A stretch of DNA of 64,000 nucleotides from Effrenium voratum (GCA_963377175.1 CAUJNA010003741.1:304682-368681), one strand, 5' to 3'. Shown: positions 31,863 through 43,619, counted from the first letter of the stretch. The notes: a model not told the origin generated them from the sequence alone. Made by a program: numbers and translations.

Positions 31863-32391
31863 CCATCAAGTCCCCTGGGCTAGCAGGCATATGCTCGGTG
31901 GCTTGGGATCTTCCACTCGGTGCTTCCAGCCGTTGCTCTTTTGCTCGGCTTGAAAAAGCCAGCGGCTTGAAACCTTTACCTGTGCCATTGGGATAAACCG
32001 CTTCATGGGTGCCAAGTGGATTTTGTCCAACAGCATGAGTTGTCCTTTCAACTCAAACTCAACTTCAAGGCAAGAGCCTGTCGTCCGAAACGGTTGGTTT
32101 CCTGTTGTGTGCTCCTGGCGTTGCACACACAGACTGCCTGCATAAACTAAGGTGGTGAATGGCGTTCAGAGCTCCTGCCAACGCGAACAAAACACATCAA
32201 TGATTCTGGATCCGGTAGTTGAGCGCCAGCTTCGGTTCCTGCTAAAGGTCCCATGTCAGATGGGACGGCAGCGCTGTTGAATGCTCATCGCAGAACAGGA
32301 GACTTTTTCCGTGGATGTACAAAGTCCACCTGGCACCAGGTAGGCGGGGCATCCCAACTAGTATATACAGGATGCGGTTCAACTACATGGA
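31863..32391. other. No gene recognised
   Basis: Unique sequence. Minus frame 31866-32126 has no motif. Confidence 0.3.
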
Positions 32392-33006
32392 CTAGGCAGT
32401 GCCGCAGTGCCCCTTTTCGGTTTTCATCCCAGGGCTTTCCCATGGATGAGTTATCTCCACACGGGTCCCGATACGCAGCATCGCCAGGCGCACTTGGACA
32501 GCTTTTGTAGCCAGAGGTGACCTTTTGAGTCTGAGGGGACGAGGGAAGACGTGACCTTCTTTGTACACAAGAAACGAGGCAAACACAAGGCCTTCAAAGG
32601 ACTTGTGTTTGGTTGACTTGGAATGTTTAGGCAAGGTGCAACTATCTTCTCGCGGCCCTGCCCTCACGGCCATGCATTTGCATGCGAGCGACCGAAGTCC
32701 GGATGCCAAGCTTTGAAAAAGGTCTGCTCGCTGCTTGCCGTGTTTTGCGTAGCACTCGCCATTCCAGAAGACTTGTTGTTTGCCGCAAATGTTTCTGTGG
32801 CTGGTTGATGTCTTGGACTGGCTGGGACCGCTTGGGAGCGTTCTGCCAAGACTAATCAAAGCCAACCGCTGCAGCAAAATACCCGCAACAACGTCTACCA
32901 GTTGGTGTAACACCTGTTCATAGGCATGCTGTCGTATTGCTGTGTTTGTAATCACACGGACAGGCCTATGTGGTGCGAACAGATCAGCATCCAATCCAAA
33001 TGCCAA
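32392..33006 (-). CDS. Unassigned open frame, 204 codons
   Basis: A minus-strand frame with an amphipathic N-terminal part (QHAYEQVLHQLVDVVAGILL) followed by Ser/Lys-rich sequence with scattered Cys and His. Its length makes pure chance less likely but does not exclude it. A plus frame of 120 codons (32926-33288) overlaps the 5' end. No known domain. It could be an exon cluster or a decayed mobile element. Confidence 0.25.
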   Translation of the reverse strand: MAFGLDADLFAPHRPVRVITNTAIRQHAYEQVLHQLVDVVAGILLQRLALISLGRTLPSGPSQSKTSTSHRNICGKQQVFWNGECYAKHGKQRADLFQSLASGLRSLACKCMAVRAGPREDSCTLPKHSKSTKHKSFEGLVFASFLVYKEGHVFPRPLRLKRSPLATKAVQVRLAMLRIGTRVEITHPWESPGMKTEKGHCGTA

Positions 33007-33781
33007 TGTGTCTCGATCAATACATTTAGTGACGTAACAGCATGCGCACTTCTTTGGAAGGATTCACGACGGAACAGGTTACAGAGATCCTTCTCTGTCA
33101 TGTGGTTCTTGGTTTTGTGCCGACTTTGCAGCAGTCTCACGGAGTGTTACCGCATCCTTCGCCCTCAACACTACTGCAAATTCCAAACAACGACGTCATC
33201 ATCAGTCCTTGAATCTGATGAAGTAGCCACAAGACCCTCCCCTCAAACATTCGGTACGCAGCGAGTGGCATGCTGGCAGGGTGGCTGAGACACCGTTTTG
33301 GAATTGCTTTCCCAAACTCGGGGTTCCTGTCAAAGCTTCCCTTTGCTGGGTGGCCCTATTAGCACCACACGTCTACAAGACAGGTGAGGGCAGCATTGTT
33401 CGATGCTGACTCATCCAGCAGTCAATAGTCACCCAGGATTAATACGCCTTTGGTTGATTCATGAGGGGGCCCCACTTGTGAGGGGATGCTTCATTTTGGC
33501 GGTCCGCACATATTCAGGCAGCCACGTTGCCCTGGTCGGTTTGCTGATGCTATTGTCGCCCACCTGCAAAACTCTTCATGTTTGAGCTCCTGTCCACCTT
33601 GTGAAGCTGTTTGCGCTGGCCCGGACGAGCAAGTGTTGGACAGCCTGGGAGTCTGGCTGGTTGGATACCGGGAACGCACGCAACTTGACACGCTACAATC
33701 CATCATGTGATGTGCGTCACGGGCACCTTTTGGTCGCGCTTGAGAGAATCCGTATGTGGCTCTTTGGTTTGCAGACACACA
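33007..33781. other. No gene recognised
   Basis: Plus frame 32926-33288 crosses into this stretch (WKDSRRNRLQRSFS then LCRLCSSLTECYRI). No family recognised. Confidence 0.25.
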
Positions 33782-33883
33782 TGGGTATGGGTCAAAATTA
33801 TACCACCAGGGGACCGCCTGTTTTAGTCATGGGTTCCATCTACCAGGGTTCCATTTTGGGTACACATTTTTGCCCCACAGCCA
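33782..33883 (+). mobile_element. TIR element family C, copy 5
   Basis: A 102-base element from TGGGTATGGGTCAAAATTAT to TTTTTGCCCCACAGCCA, with CA on both flanks. TTCCATCTACCAGGGTTCCA in the interior is also found in family H interiors. Confidence 0.9.
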
Positions 33884-35449
33884 CACATCGTTAAGTCATG
33901 CATGCTTGTCGCTGGTGTCGAACAGATCTGCGGCATCGAGCGAGATCAGCCGGACAGCTTAGCCTTGCAGAGGGTGCGGGGTGCTGGGTGTTTCTTCGGG
34001 CTCATTTCAATATTGACTATATTAAGCAAAGAACAAGTCATGCATTTTTGCGCGAGGACTAATTACAGGTAATACAATATGAAGGTTGGGGGCTTAGGTT
34101 GCACTTGCAGTTGAGGGTTGAAGCCTGGAGAGACACGCAGACTCTTTGGGCTTAACAATTCCCCACTGAGAGCCAGCAAGTTGGATGGTTTGCGTGACCT
34201 GTTCGTGAGCACGGCATGCCTCTCAAGATTGCTTGACGTAGGCTTGAACAGAAGCAGGGTGTGCGTGGGGTTGACATGCCCGCCCATGCCCGCCCATGCT
34301 GGCCCATCACATTGATTGTCTTGCATGAGGCAAGGTACTGGATTTGCAATTTAGTTGCAGACGTGTGAAGGGCATTCGGGTTTGTGGAATTTCTTGAGGG
34401 TAACTTTCTGAAGGTTGCTTAAAGGGAAACCAAAAGGAACATGAACCTGTTTTTGTTCGGGGTTGGGGGTGGAGGCCTATCACAAAAGCTCATTTCGCCT
34501 TGAGCCTGTGGCCGGTGAGCCAACCGGCGCTTGCCAAGGCAGGATCGAGCTTCCACGATCAGTCGATGCCTTTGCCGATTTCAAGGACTGCCGAGAAAGT
34601 ATCCCAGACATAAAACCTGAATGGTATTTTTGGCTTGGACCAAAGTTTGATTCAGATTCTTTTTCTTAGCCTACTTTTTGGCGGGTTGCAGATGAAGCAT
34701 CCGAGCAGTCAATGCATCCCTTTGATGCCGCTCTCCACAGCACGTTCATTGGAGCAACCAACAATATTTATTAAGCAGTCTCAACACCAACGGCCGGATC
34801 GATGTGTCAAAAGCCATCAGGCTGTACAACACACATCACAATCGAAAGCCAAGTTGCAAACCATCAAGGCTAAATAGATGTTTGACCACGAGTTGCTGTT
34901 GGCTTTCCAACGCATTGCAAAGAAACTGATACCTCTGTGATTTGGCAAGAAAGCTGGGCTTTTGTTATGCATTGCTTGTACTCCTTAATTAGTGGTTTGG
35001 GGTTGGTTTGGGGATTTGCCCCCCTGGTTTTTGTGGAGGGTGGACGGGAAGCCCTTCGTAAGATCAAAACCACCAATCCAAAACCCCAATGAGAGGGGGG
35101 CTGAATGATCTCCTTAGAACCCTTTGCATTAGCTCAGAGAACAGCAGAAATTGTTTGCTGCCAGTCAGTTTGTCCAGACTACAAGGAAGGGAATGAATAG
35201 CTGGGATACAGAGATGCACATGCACCATCTACCGACAAGATAGTTCATCCATCGCAGTCTAGGCGGAGACGTGTTTTCTGAAGCACCTCTTTTCAGGGCC
35301 TTATACTGAACCTGGGCATGGTCTTCCCTTTGGGTTCCCTTTGCCAACTAGATTGCAGAATCCCCTTTCGGGTTGGAATTGTGAGCCATGTGTCGCCCAA
35401 CTCAAAACCAAGGGACAAGAATATGGCGCAGACGGTGTATGCGCATCTC
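33884..35449. other. No gene recognised
   Basis: 34463-34669 is a 68-codon plus frame with balanced composition (RIELPRSVDAFADFKDCRES) that could be an exon. 34418-34440 carries TTAAAGGGAAACCAAAAGGA (family L word). GCCCGCCCATGCCCGCCCAT at 34279 is a short direct repeat. No named gene. Confidence 0.3.
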
Positions 35450-35537
35450 TCTAGGGCTACCTTCCCCATTCTTTCCAGGCATCCTTCTTTGAAAAGAACG
35501 ATGGTTGAAAAGAATGGATAAGGAATCAACCCTTAGA
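35450..35537 (+). mobile_element. TIR element family E, copy 2 with 5-bp TSD
   Basis: An 88-base, internally shortened copy from TCTAGGGCTACCTTCCCCAT to GGAATCAACCCTTAGA, flanked by ATCTC at 35445-35449 and 35538-35542. Confidence 0.9.
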
Positions 35538-37215
35538 ATCTCAATCTCCTAGCTGAGGGTTGACTCCCTTCAGGCCTTCTACAAGGAGACTCCAATGAAG
35601 CGTTTTCCCAGGAGAAGCTCTCGCTCAAAGCTGGATCCCTTGGAGACGACCCCGAAGGCCGGGGATGCGTTTCTGCGCGAGTCGTGGATTGCTGTTTAAA
35701 GGGAGCCAAAAGGATAAAACACGAAGTGCGTACACCCATAAATAGGGATTAGGGCCCTAAAGAAGGCGTTGCTGTGTTTTTGTTTTCCGGCCCAAAACAG
35801 GGCACACAGACCCAAAGCTTTACAATGGGATCCAACTCCAACCTTGTCTTTACCCTGACCCTTTCCACTTGTTGAAAGCCTGTTTTGGGAACATGAGGCT
35901 GGGTGCGTAGGGTGAGGATTTGTGAGAGTTCCATGATTCCACTGCCATTCTAAAAGAGGGTCTGGGCAGGAGCTTTGCCACATGGTGTGTGTGTGTGTCG
36001 TTTACGATAGGATACGTCAAATATGCATATTCTTTCATATTCTATAATACACCAGGAATATCATATTCTATAGTACACACCAGGCTTCAAGCCATGCACG
36101 CTTCACAGGCTGGGTTTACATGATGCACATGTCCCGGCTAGTCAATCATGTACAGCCGCCAGAGAAAAGTGAAGCAGTGATTGAAACTTTTTCAGGAAGT
36201 GCCGCGAGTGATTTCATGACCTCTCAGAACCTTGCAGACGACCTAAGGTTGACATCCGCAGGTCTGCGGCTTTGGCACTTGTGCCGCTTTTGGCAGCCCC
36301 TTTACAGGGGCTTCTTTGCCAAAACTTGGTTTCCGAGAATTTTGAATCCAACTTGCCACCGGATCTGACTCGGGGTGCACTGCTTCCGGTTTGGGGGCTT
36401 CAGGTGAATGCCGTGGAAGATGGTTTAGGCGCCGCTGGGGGGGCGGAAGGGGCCGAGGCTTTAGAATGGCCACGCTATGTTTCTCAGAAGCCACCGGGTA
36501 GATTTGGGGGGTCATCATCTCAAAATGCGCGACCTTGCCATCCCTTGTCTGTTACGAAGGCCTCATGTTCGCGCAACGCAGCAGGATGCGGCCTAGGTCC
36601 GATTTTCTGAGAAAACTTTGGCTTCCGACGGTCCGGTCCATTGCTCCCGGCCTTCAGGGAGAATCGATGGATGGAGTCACAGAGGGAAAAATCCTTCGAG
36701 AACCATTTGTGCGGTCAACTGAGGAGAAACAGATACCCAGGCTCGAAAGACCAGCTTCATTTTTCCACGAGCATGCATGTTCATGCATGCGAGTAGTGAA
36801 GGGTGTATTCACAAATTACTTCGCACGTTGCAGCCACGGCTAGGTCTCTTGCGGAGGGAGATTGCCATCTTTCATGGCATGGACATTTGCTCAGCTACTT
36901 TGCGGGAGAGGTGACCAAACCGTTGAGATTTCAGCTTTCCAATCCAGCTCCTCTTTTGTGAGGAAGAGTGTCAGAGAGTTGCAAACGGCAAGGACCTCTC
37001 CCGGGCCCCTACCGCAGCAACAGGCAGAAGAACGCAAGAGGCTCAATGAATCAAAAGGCTAGAAGAGCTTCGCCAGCTGCTGGATCAGTTGCGGCCCTTG
37101 GAATCAAAGAAGCCGCCAAAGCATACGAATGCTACAGCAACATCTTAAATAGCAAAAAACACTGCAACACATTGAATACAAGGTAAAATCAGATCAGGCA
37201 TAAGATCACTTAAGG
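35538..37215. other. No gene recognised; possible exons
   Basis: A plus frame near 35597-35690 is Ser/Lys/Gly-rich and protein-like. 36401-36480 (plus) is Ala/Gly/Glu-rich and starts after CAG|GTGAATG. 36945-37061 (plus) reads into a basic, Gln-containing tail (QQQAEERKRLNESKG). None can be joined or named with confidence. Confidence 0.3.
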
Positions 37216-37220
37216 AAAAA
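37216..37220 (-). terminator. Pol III-type T5 terminator
   Basis: AAAAA on plus (TTTTT on minus) begins two bases after the last acceptor-stem base of the tRNA-like unit. This is the normal position and form of an RNA polymerase III stop. Confidence 0.65.
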
Positions 37221-37221
37221 T

Positions 37222-37298
37222 AGGACCAACAGGATTTGAGTCTGCAACCTTCCATGGTTTCGAGAAACATGAGCGCGCTACCATTGCGCCATGGCCCC
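37222..37298 (-). tRNA. tRNA-like gene or pseudogene, odd anticodon arm
   Basis: On minus, a 7-bp acceptor stem GGGGCCA/TGGTCCT (two G-U pairs) encloses a perfect 4-bp D stem GCGC/GCGC with loop AATGGTA. A T arm GCAGA-CTCAAAT-CCTGT follows (one A-C mismatch, one G-U). TGGCGCAATGG fits box A and GACTCAAATCC is near box B. The anticodon arm is abnormal: stem TCATG/CATGG holds an 11-base loop (TTTCTCGAAAC), so no anticodon can be assigned. The D and variable regions resemble tRNA-Trp. It may be a pseudogene, a short-intron gene or the head of a tRNA-derived SINE. Confidence 0.65.
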
Positions 37299-38907
37299 CT
37301 TTTGCGAATGATCGATATATATTTTTCAGAGCACTGGGGTGACCGACTGCCTTGGCGAAGTTGGCCTTCATTGATTTGGGTCCCGGCCGATCAGGTACTC
37401 CCAAAGCGATGCGCCAAAGGCGAGGATGGACGATGGGCAAGCGCTTCGGTTTTATTCACCAGACCCCCCTACCCTTCTCAAATGAGCGCGGCCCCCGCGC
37501 AAACCACCAGGAATCAACACATACCTGATATCATGCGGCAGCACTGCATGAAGGACTGTTAGTTTGTCCGACCCTACTTTGGGCAAATGGCCATTGCCAG
37601 CTGCTCGAGATGCTGCCTCAAAGGTTTTGACTCGTGAACGGCCAGAAACAACTGGCACGGTCTTGGATGGTGAGCAAGCCGATGTCTCCCTGAAACTGAT
37701 TCGTTTCTCCGGCAAGAGTGGAGAGGGTGGTTGCCTTTTCTGAGCACACTATGCTGGAGGGCATCCTCTACCAATTGGGTGGTTTATCCCAGTCGGAAGG
37801 TTCTCCATCCCGACAGGTACGTTGTGTTTTCCACCGAAAAAAATAGTCTTTCTTTGGCTCTATGCTCCATTTCGCACCGAAGGTCAGCGAATATCAGCGT
37901 ACGATAAAACTGTGTCTGCATCCCGAGACATCGCTTCGGAAAAGAACACTTTCCGTGATACCAAAGTGTGCCATTTGGTATCACAGCCCCAAACCATGGG
38001 AGAATCCCCCTGCACCGCCAAATGAGAAAGTCGCCATGTGAGTCACAGTCAGAACCTAATAGTATAAAAGGGGTCTACCCCAAATCGTGTCAAGAATCAA
38101 AAGGGCGTCCGCCTTATTCCTGATGGCAGCCATGCAAACCACTTCCAAAATGCTGACCTACTAAGCAAATGGAACTCGTGCTGTTTGATAAGAAAGCACG
38201 ACAGGAGCCACAATTAACACCCAAGCAGATACAGTGTATTAGGGGCCAGTTCCAACCATGCCCAATGTCCCCGGAATCTCAAAAGAGATCAGTCAGAAGA
38301 CCTCTGGGATTCAGGTACTTCAAAATGAGAAGTACTGTGTGGTACGACGTGCAATGTGAATAGGACACCATGAAAGAGGCGCATGCTGTGGATGGACAAA
38401 ATCCTGCACCACCTAAGAAATCCTGGAATGATTATTCCCTCAAAATACAGAACAAGCAACGGTTTCAACCATGGTTTCCCACTGTAACAGGGACACCATT
38501 GGGGATGTTTGCAGTACACCAGCGTGAAAGTAGATTTCACAAGTTCCTCTATTAATTTGTGTGGGGAAGGACAGTCAGTCAGTAAACCAACATGGGGAAT
38601 TGTGCCATCTACTTTCACCCCACTGTATATCTGAGGCGGTCCACTGATTTCCGCTGACCGTGGTAGCAAGCTCACATCACCTAGCGACTCGTCAGGTGCT
38701 CGACTTCCCAGGAGCGGCGAGTTGTCATTGCCAGGGTCCAATTCTTGTTTACAGTTGGGGGAGTTGCAGCGCTTTTGTGCAGACATGCTTGGAATTGGCG
38801 CGTTTGACAAGCAACGGGCACCAGCATGCCCACATTGGGGAAGTATTCGGATGCTTCAATCGGGGAATGACTAGCGTCAAGAGTGTCAGAACACACATTG
38901 ACAATGT
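37299..38907. other. No gene recognised
   Basis: 38038-38130 begins GTGAGTCACAGTCAGAACC and may be a decayed family B copy. Minus frame 38289-38810 (173 codons) and plus frame 38169-38363 (64 codons, DKKARQEPQLTPKQIQC) look protein-like, but I recognise neither. Confidence 0.3.
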
Positions 38908-39143
38908 GTGTGTGTGTGTGTGTCTGTGCTGTGTGTGCGGTGCTGTGGGTGTGGGTGTGTGTGTGTGTGTGTCTGTGTGTCTGTGTGTCTGTGTGTCTGT
39001 GTGTCCGTGTGTATACATATATGTGTGTATTTGTGTATGCGTGTATGACTGTGTGTCTGTGTGTCTGTGTGTCTGCGTGGCTGTGTGGCTGTGTGTCTGT
39101 GTCTGTCTGTCTGTCTGTCTGCCTGTCTGTCTGCCTGCCTGCC

Positions 39144-39186
<43 letters not shown>

Positions 39187-39440
39187 GTCTCTGTCTCTGT
39201 GTCTGTGTCTGTGTCTGTGTGTGTGTGTGTCTGTGTGTGTGTGTGTCTCTGTCTGTGTGTGTGTCTCTGTCTGTGTGTGTGTGTGTCTGTCTGTGTGTCT
39301 GTGTATCTGTGTGTGTCTGTCTGTGTCTGTCTCTGTCTCTGTCTTTGTCTCTGTGTGTGTGTGTGTTTGTGTTTGTGTTTGTGTTTGCGTTTGCGTTTGC
39401 GTTTGCGTTTGCGTTTGTGTTTGTGTGTTTTTGTTTTGTG
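38908..39440. repeat. Compound TG / CTGT / TTTGCG microsatellite
   Basis: About 530 bases of TG repeats pass through TGTGTC, a CTGT/CTGCC block (39100-39185), CTGTCTCTGTCTCTG and finally GTTTGC (39370-39425). Plus frames of Cys/Val/Ser and minus frames of Thr/Gln/His/Arg are compositional. Stepwise unit changes suggest repeated slippage from a TG core. Confidence 0.95.
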
Positions 39441-39911
39441 TTGAAGTGGAACTGAAAAGTTCATGGCTGTTAGTGGACAAAGAGCCCATGTCGGAGAGGC
39501 TCGGTTTGAGCTTCTCTCAGGAGAAGTGTGCGCGGCTGCGCTGGCCGCCGAGGCTCAATCTGCGAATCCATCCACAGGGATGGACAGTCCACAAACCACG
39601 CAGCAAAACTAAGTATAAACAGTCGTGGTTGACCGATGAGTGTTGGGATTTGTACCCAAATCACCCACATTTTTACAAATCTCCGCAACAGACCCAGATT
39701 TGTTTCAGGACTCGAAAGCCACGCCACTCTCGGGAGACTCCGCCTGGCTCGGCAAGCGCCGGAGTGGGACCTTCGCCGCCAGGGAAGTCCCTCGGTGTCG
39801 AAGCACACCAGCCCTGCGGCGGTGAGGTCTGTCGCCTGGCGAGCCATCCAGATGCCGGGCGGGGCGTTTGTTAGGGGACAATACCCCCCAAGAAAGCAAC
39901 CACTACCCTCC
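39441..39911. other. No gene recognised
   Basis: GC-rich parts (39500-39560, 39740-39860) are open on several frames. The minus frame 39470-39847 is Arg/Ser/Leu-rich. No motif. Confidence 0.25.
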
Positions 39912-40018
39912 TACCCTCCCAGCGACTAACATGGCGTGGTGCACTGACCCCTGTAGAAAGACTACTTTCCTCTTGGGCATGGGGTTTGTGCACTTCCATG
40001 TTAGTTGGTGGGAGGGTA
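39912..40018 (+). mobile_element. TIR element family I, copy 2
   Basis: A 107-base element from TACCCTCCCAGCGACTAACA (then TGG) to CCATGTTAGTTGGTGGGAGG (then GTA). The interior CTGTAGAAAGACTACTTTCC is shared with the partial copy at 54143. Confidence 0.85.
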
Positions 40019-40745
40019 ACAAACTATTCAAATATTTGTGACATAGTGGTCGTGTCGCTTTTGATGTTCAAGGAATCCCCCCAAGAAAGAATGAATGATA
40101 TTGGTGGTTTGCCTTTTGGATTTCAAGGGACACTAGAATAACAGGTGCCCTCAGATTAGACAGAGCCATGCTCACTTGTCTCAAAAGTCCCTTTTTGCTC
40201 GGTGCTTCAAGGGAAACCAAAAGGACATCAGCAATTTTCTGGAGTCCTTGATCTTGAGAACACCCGCTTAGAGCACACGCACCGCTCACTTGACTTTGAA
40301 TCTACCAGAACCTCAGAATTCAGAACCAATCAACACGCCCCCCCCCCTTTGAGTTTATGACACAGGTTGTCAACACGAGATAGTTGGGTCGCTTCAACCT
40401 ACTACTTGGATGGTGGGTAAGCATAATTTGGCCAGATGTCCAGGGGTTTTCCCCGGTGCACTTGAGACGTCTGTGTTTGTTCACAAACGGCAAGCCCAAC
40501 CTCCGGTCTGATTCGAGGAAGCCGACTTCGCTCAACCATTGGGTTGCTCCCGGACTTGGGCTCATGCCTTCAGCCTAAACAACCTGGTTCTCAGTTCTTC
40601 AAGGCCTATTTTTAGTCGTGGCCCCAAAAGGTTAGCCTTCTAGTTCGGAGTCTTTCGGGCAAGTGAGGTGTGCATCCCTACCTAAGGCGAAATGAGAATC
40701 CAAAGGTGAGAAGCAGCATCCCGTGTCAGCGGAGTCTTGCCTCTT
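40019..40745. other. No gene recognised
   Basis: 40208-40230 carries AAGGGAAACCAAAAGGAC, the family L word. Plus frame 40384-40578 is unremarkable. Confidence 0.3.
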
Positions 40746-40950
40746 GTCATCCGTGCCATGACTTTTTTTGCTTTGGGCCTAGGGGAAAAAAGGTTTTTTC
40801 TCATCCGTGCCATGACTTAATGCTTTGGGCCTAGGAAAAAAAGCTTTTCTCATCCGTGCCATGACTTGTTTTTCTTTGGGCCTAGGACAATCGTTTTTTC
40901 TCATCCGTGCCATGACTTAATGCTTTGGGCCTAGGGAAAACATGTTTTTC
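40746..40950 (+). repeat. Tandem array, four units of 50-60 bp
   Basis: TCATCCGTGCCATGACTT followed by TGCTTTGGGCCTAGG and an A-run/T-run spacer occurs four times (about 40747, 40801, 40850 and 40901). Units 2 and 4 share CATGACTTAATGCTTTGGGC, while 1 and 3 have T-rich spacers, so the array alternates two sub-types. Confidence 0.9.
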
Positions 40951-41056
40951 GAGACATCGTAGCAAAGCCCTGAAGCGATCCATACCTGAAGCTTGGGCAC
41001 ACAGAAAGCGGAGGGACTCGCGAAGAAGCGCGGGCTCCCTGTGCTGGCCGACGTTT

Positions 41057-41166
41057 CTAGGTCCCCCAGCGAATGGTGCCCGACCTCTCAGGCTTCCAAC
41101 CTACTAAAATAGCGAGAAAAAAGTTGGTACCCACAAATTCTAACCTCTCAAATCATGGAGGATCTA
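41057..41166 (+). mobile_element. TIR element family A, diverged copy
   Basis: CTAGGTCCCCCAGCGAATGG at the left and AACCTCTCAAATCATGGAGG then ATCTAC at the right. A second right-end scrap (TATCCTCTCAAATCATGGAG then GATCTAG) lies at 41253-41282, so the right end is duplicated about 110 bases downstream. Confidence 0.75.
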
Positions 41167-41282
41167 CCTGAACCCTCAAAATTCCATTAAAAATAGGTTT
41201 GACCCCCAAAATTATAGGGTGATATCAAATTTTTATGGGTAGTTTGAGGGTCTTCTATCCTCTCAAATCATGGAGGATCTAG

Positions 41283-43012
41283 ATTTCGTGAACCTTCCGC
41301 GCCCCCGCACCTTTTGGCCCGAACGCTGCCTGAAGTTTTTCGTTATCGGGAAGCGTTGCGCCAGTCTCAGTGCGAGCGAGCGAGCGACGGGCTCCCTGGG
41401 GTTTTTCGCTCAGCGCTGGGAATGTTCCGCATTGGTTCCTATGGGGTATCAACCTGAGGCAGTATCCTTTTTTGCCCCTGTGGGTTTCCTTTATTTGTCC
41501 TTTTGCTCGGCAAAAGTTGACTTTTTGCAGAAGGTCCAAGTCTTGCCAAATATCTGAGGGTAACATATTTGGAGCCCTTTTGCAACAGCTCGCTAGGGGC
41601 AATGGCTTGCGGGAGCTTGTCTGACTCTTGCCGCAAGTCTTGTAGCAGCCTGAGATAAACCCTTCAAGCAATATTGCCATTGCCGTGTTGTGGGCGGAGG
41701 ATGAGCACCATTTGAGCAACAGCCCCTGGCTGCTTCCACATATTGGCCCAAGAGGACGATTTTGTTTGCACCGCCCAGAGCTCAACTTGGACGAGTCTCG
41801 AGGGGAAGCCTGGCCTCATGAAACTCACGTGACGCTTCGCACGAGCTTTGTTTGACATTTTCTGAACATCTCAGGGGCGCAAAACTGTCGAGTCATACGG
41901 TAGTATTCCCCTTTGGTCGCGACTTAGTTGGGTTTCAAAGTACCACAACCCCCCGTTTCAAATTTATTTAGGCCCTCACATGAATCATGCATGCTTTCCG
42001 CAGAGCCAAAGTTCTGCGGAAGCTTTCTTGAATCTTGAGTTGCCACTCCGCAATCTTTATGATAGTAGCCTGATGTGGAAAGCAAATTGATAGCAAAACG
42101 GTAACAATTTCGACTTGAGGAAAGCTGGACACGGAAACTCCACACAAGCTCGCACGAAGGCCCGGGTAATTTACTCAGGTTTGAGCATGTTAAAGTAAGT
42201 TCTCAAAATTTGATAAAGAATACGTGTGTTTGCATGCCTTCGGGAAAGCAAGCTTCAAGAGACGAGCCAGAAAGCGGAACCTTTGTTGCTGAGTGGCCCT
42301 GGCCGGACCAAAATGCAAAACGGCGTTGATGTTTGAAGTATGTGGCAGTCTCTCGATTTGCGAGACCACGCATTTGGGTACAAGAACGAATAGGATTTGC
42401 CATGGTTTGCCGCTTGCACACGCGGGAAAATGGCTACCTAGGCGTGTACAGAGCCACTTCTTTCACCAAAATGACAAATCAAAGGCAAACCCCAGGTGGC
42501 TTCTTGTTTGGACTTCCACAAGCGACACGTCTTTCAGCAAGCGAAGCTTCCCCAGTGACATATATTTGAGCTCCCGACTCTTGAGACCGGCTACAGTACT
42601 GGAGATTAACCTTGGGTGAACTGCTTGTGGTTGAACAAAAACGCTTAGCAAATGGCGAGAGAGGTCGCCCCCACTTTTGAGAGACATATATTCGGCTTGT
42701 GTCCTCAGCAAGTCCATCCCCAAGCATATGAGCACACGACGGGCTCATGGGTCCAATGTTCGTTTGGGCAGAACATTGGGGGCCAGGGGCCCAAATCTCA
42801 CCACAGGGACCCCAATTGTCCCATGTTGGGAGAAATCTTCACAATTTCCACGGCCCAAAAGCACCCGGGCTTGTTGGCAATAACCCCATGGCACAACCGC
42901 AGCACGGTCCCACAGGCGCTTTCCAGAAGACGAAGACAATACGCGCAAGAGCGATACTAAGTCTGAGCCTCAGTGAGTGATTGCTGATGATAAACCTGGC
43001 GACTTGCGGACA
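41283..43012. other. No gene recognised
   Basis: Minus frame 41279-41785 (168 codons) ends with a basic, protein-like segment (RRSLARTETGATLPDNEKLQ). Plus frame 42652-42960 is also open. Neither shows a domain. No TIR family recognised between 41300 and 43000. Confidence 0.3.
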
Positions 43013-43109
43013 TGGGTGTGTCTTAAAATTAAACAGGTGGGGTTACGCAGGTTCTGGTGTATGTTTCCACTTATCAGGGTTTCATTGTAGGTACCGGTTT
43101 TTTGAACCA
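43013..43109 (+). mobile_element. TIR element family C, diverged copy
   Basis: The left end TGGGTGTGTCTTAAAATTAA and right end GGTTTTTTGAACCA are diverged. The interior GGGGTTACGCAGGT is shared with 27403. The flanks CA and CT do not match fully. Confidence 0.7.
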
Positions 43110-43434
43110 CTGATGGATTTCAGGGACCTTCGACCAAATTGAGTTTCTACTCCGGGAACCAGGGCACGTCCTGGTCCTGGATAGTTGCTGTGTCGGGGCT
43201 GACAAAGCCTCGAGGTCTCGGCCAAGGTTTGAGGTTTTGCGCGGGCTTGCCAACGTCTGCAAGCTGGCACGCTTTCACAGGGCTGCAGAAAAAGCTTTTC
43301 CATTCAACACATGAGCTTTTCCACCAGACCGCAACGTTGAAAGCGCCAGTGTGTGGGGGCGATGCTCCACATGCCGAGGTTTAACCGAGCCAATCGGTCT
43401 CAACTGGCAAGAGCCAAGGCGCGGCCTTTTTCAG
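43110..43434. other. Possible upstream intron or exon
   Basis: Unique, fairly GC-rich DNA. It ends in GCGGCCTTTTTCAG, a good acceptor for the candidate exon that follows. Confidence 0.3.
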
Positions 43435-43619
43435 CTTGGATGAAGGTCCAACGCGCCAGTCGGGATTGGGGGTTGCGCCTGTGTCCGCAAATGCGAAGGG
43501 AGGGGTTGGCACAGCAGCCCAGCGCGCCACAACCAGTGAGATTTCTTCTTGCGCAGCCGCGGAACCTGGCAGCCGTGATCTTGTGTCGGATTTGCACGAG
43601 TTTCACTTTCGGGATACAG
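43435..43619 (+). CDS. Candidate exon, Ala/Gly/Ser-rich, unassigned
   Basis: It begins just after a pyrimidine-rich acceptor (CCTTTTTCAG|C). The frame reads an acidic start (LDEGPTRQSG), a low-complexity Ala/Gly/Thr segment, then a charged end (RDLVSDLHEFHFRDTE). Composition and balance look coding. No clear GT donor is seen; the best is near GATCTT|GTGTCG at 43581, or the frame continues. Function unknown. Confidence 0.3.

Noticed and set aside
38660..39874. 404-codon Cys/Val-rich frame across the TG microsatellite
   Set aside because: Compositional artefact of TG and CTGT repeats.
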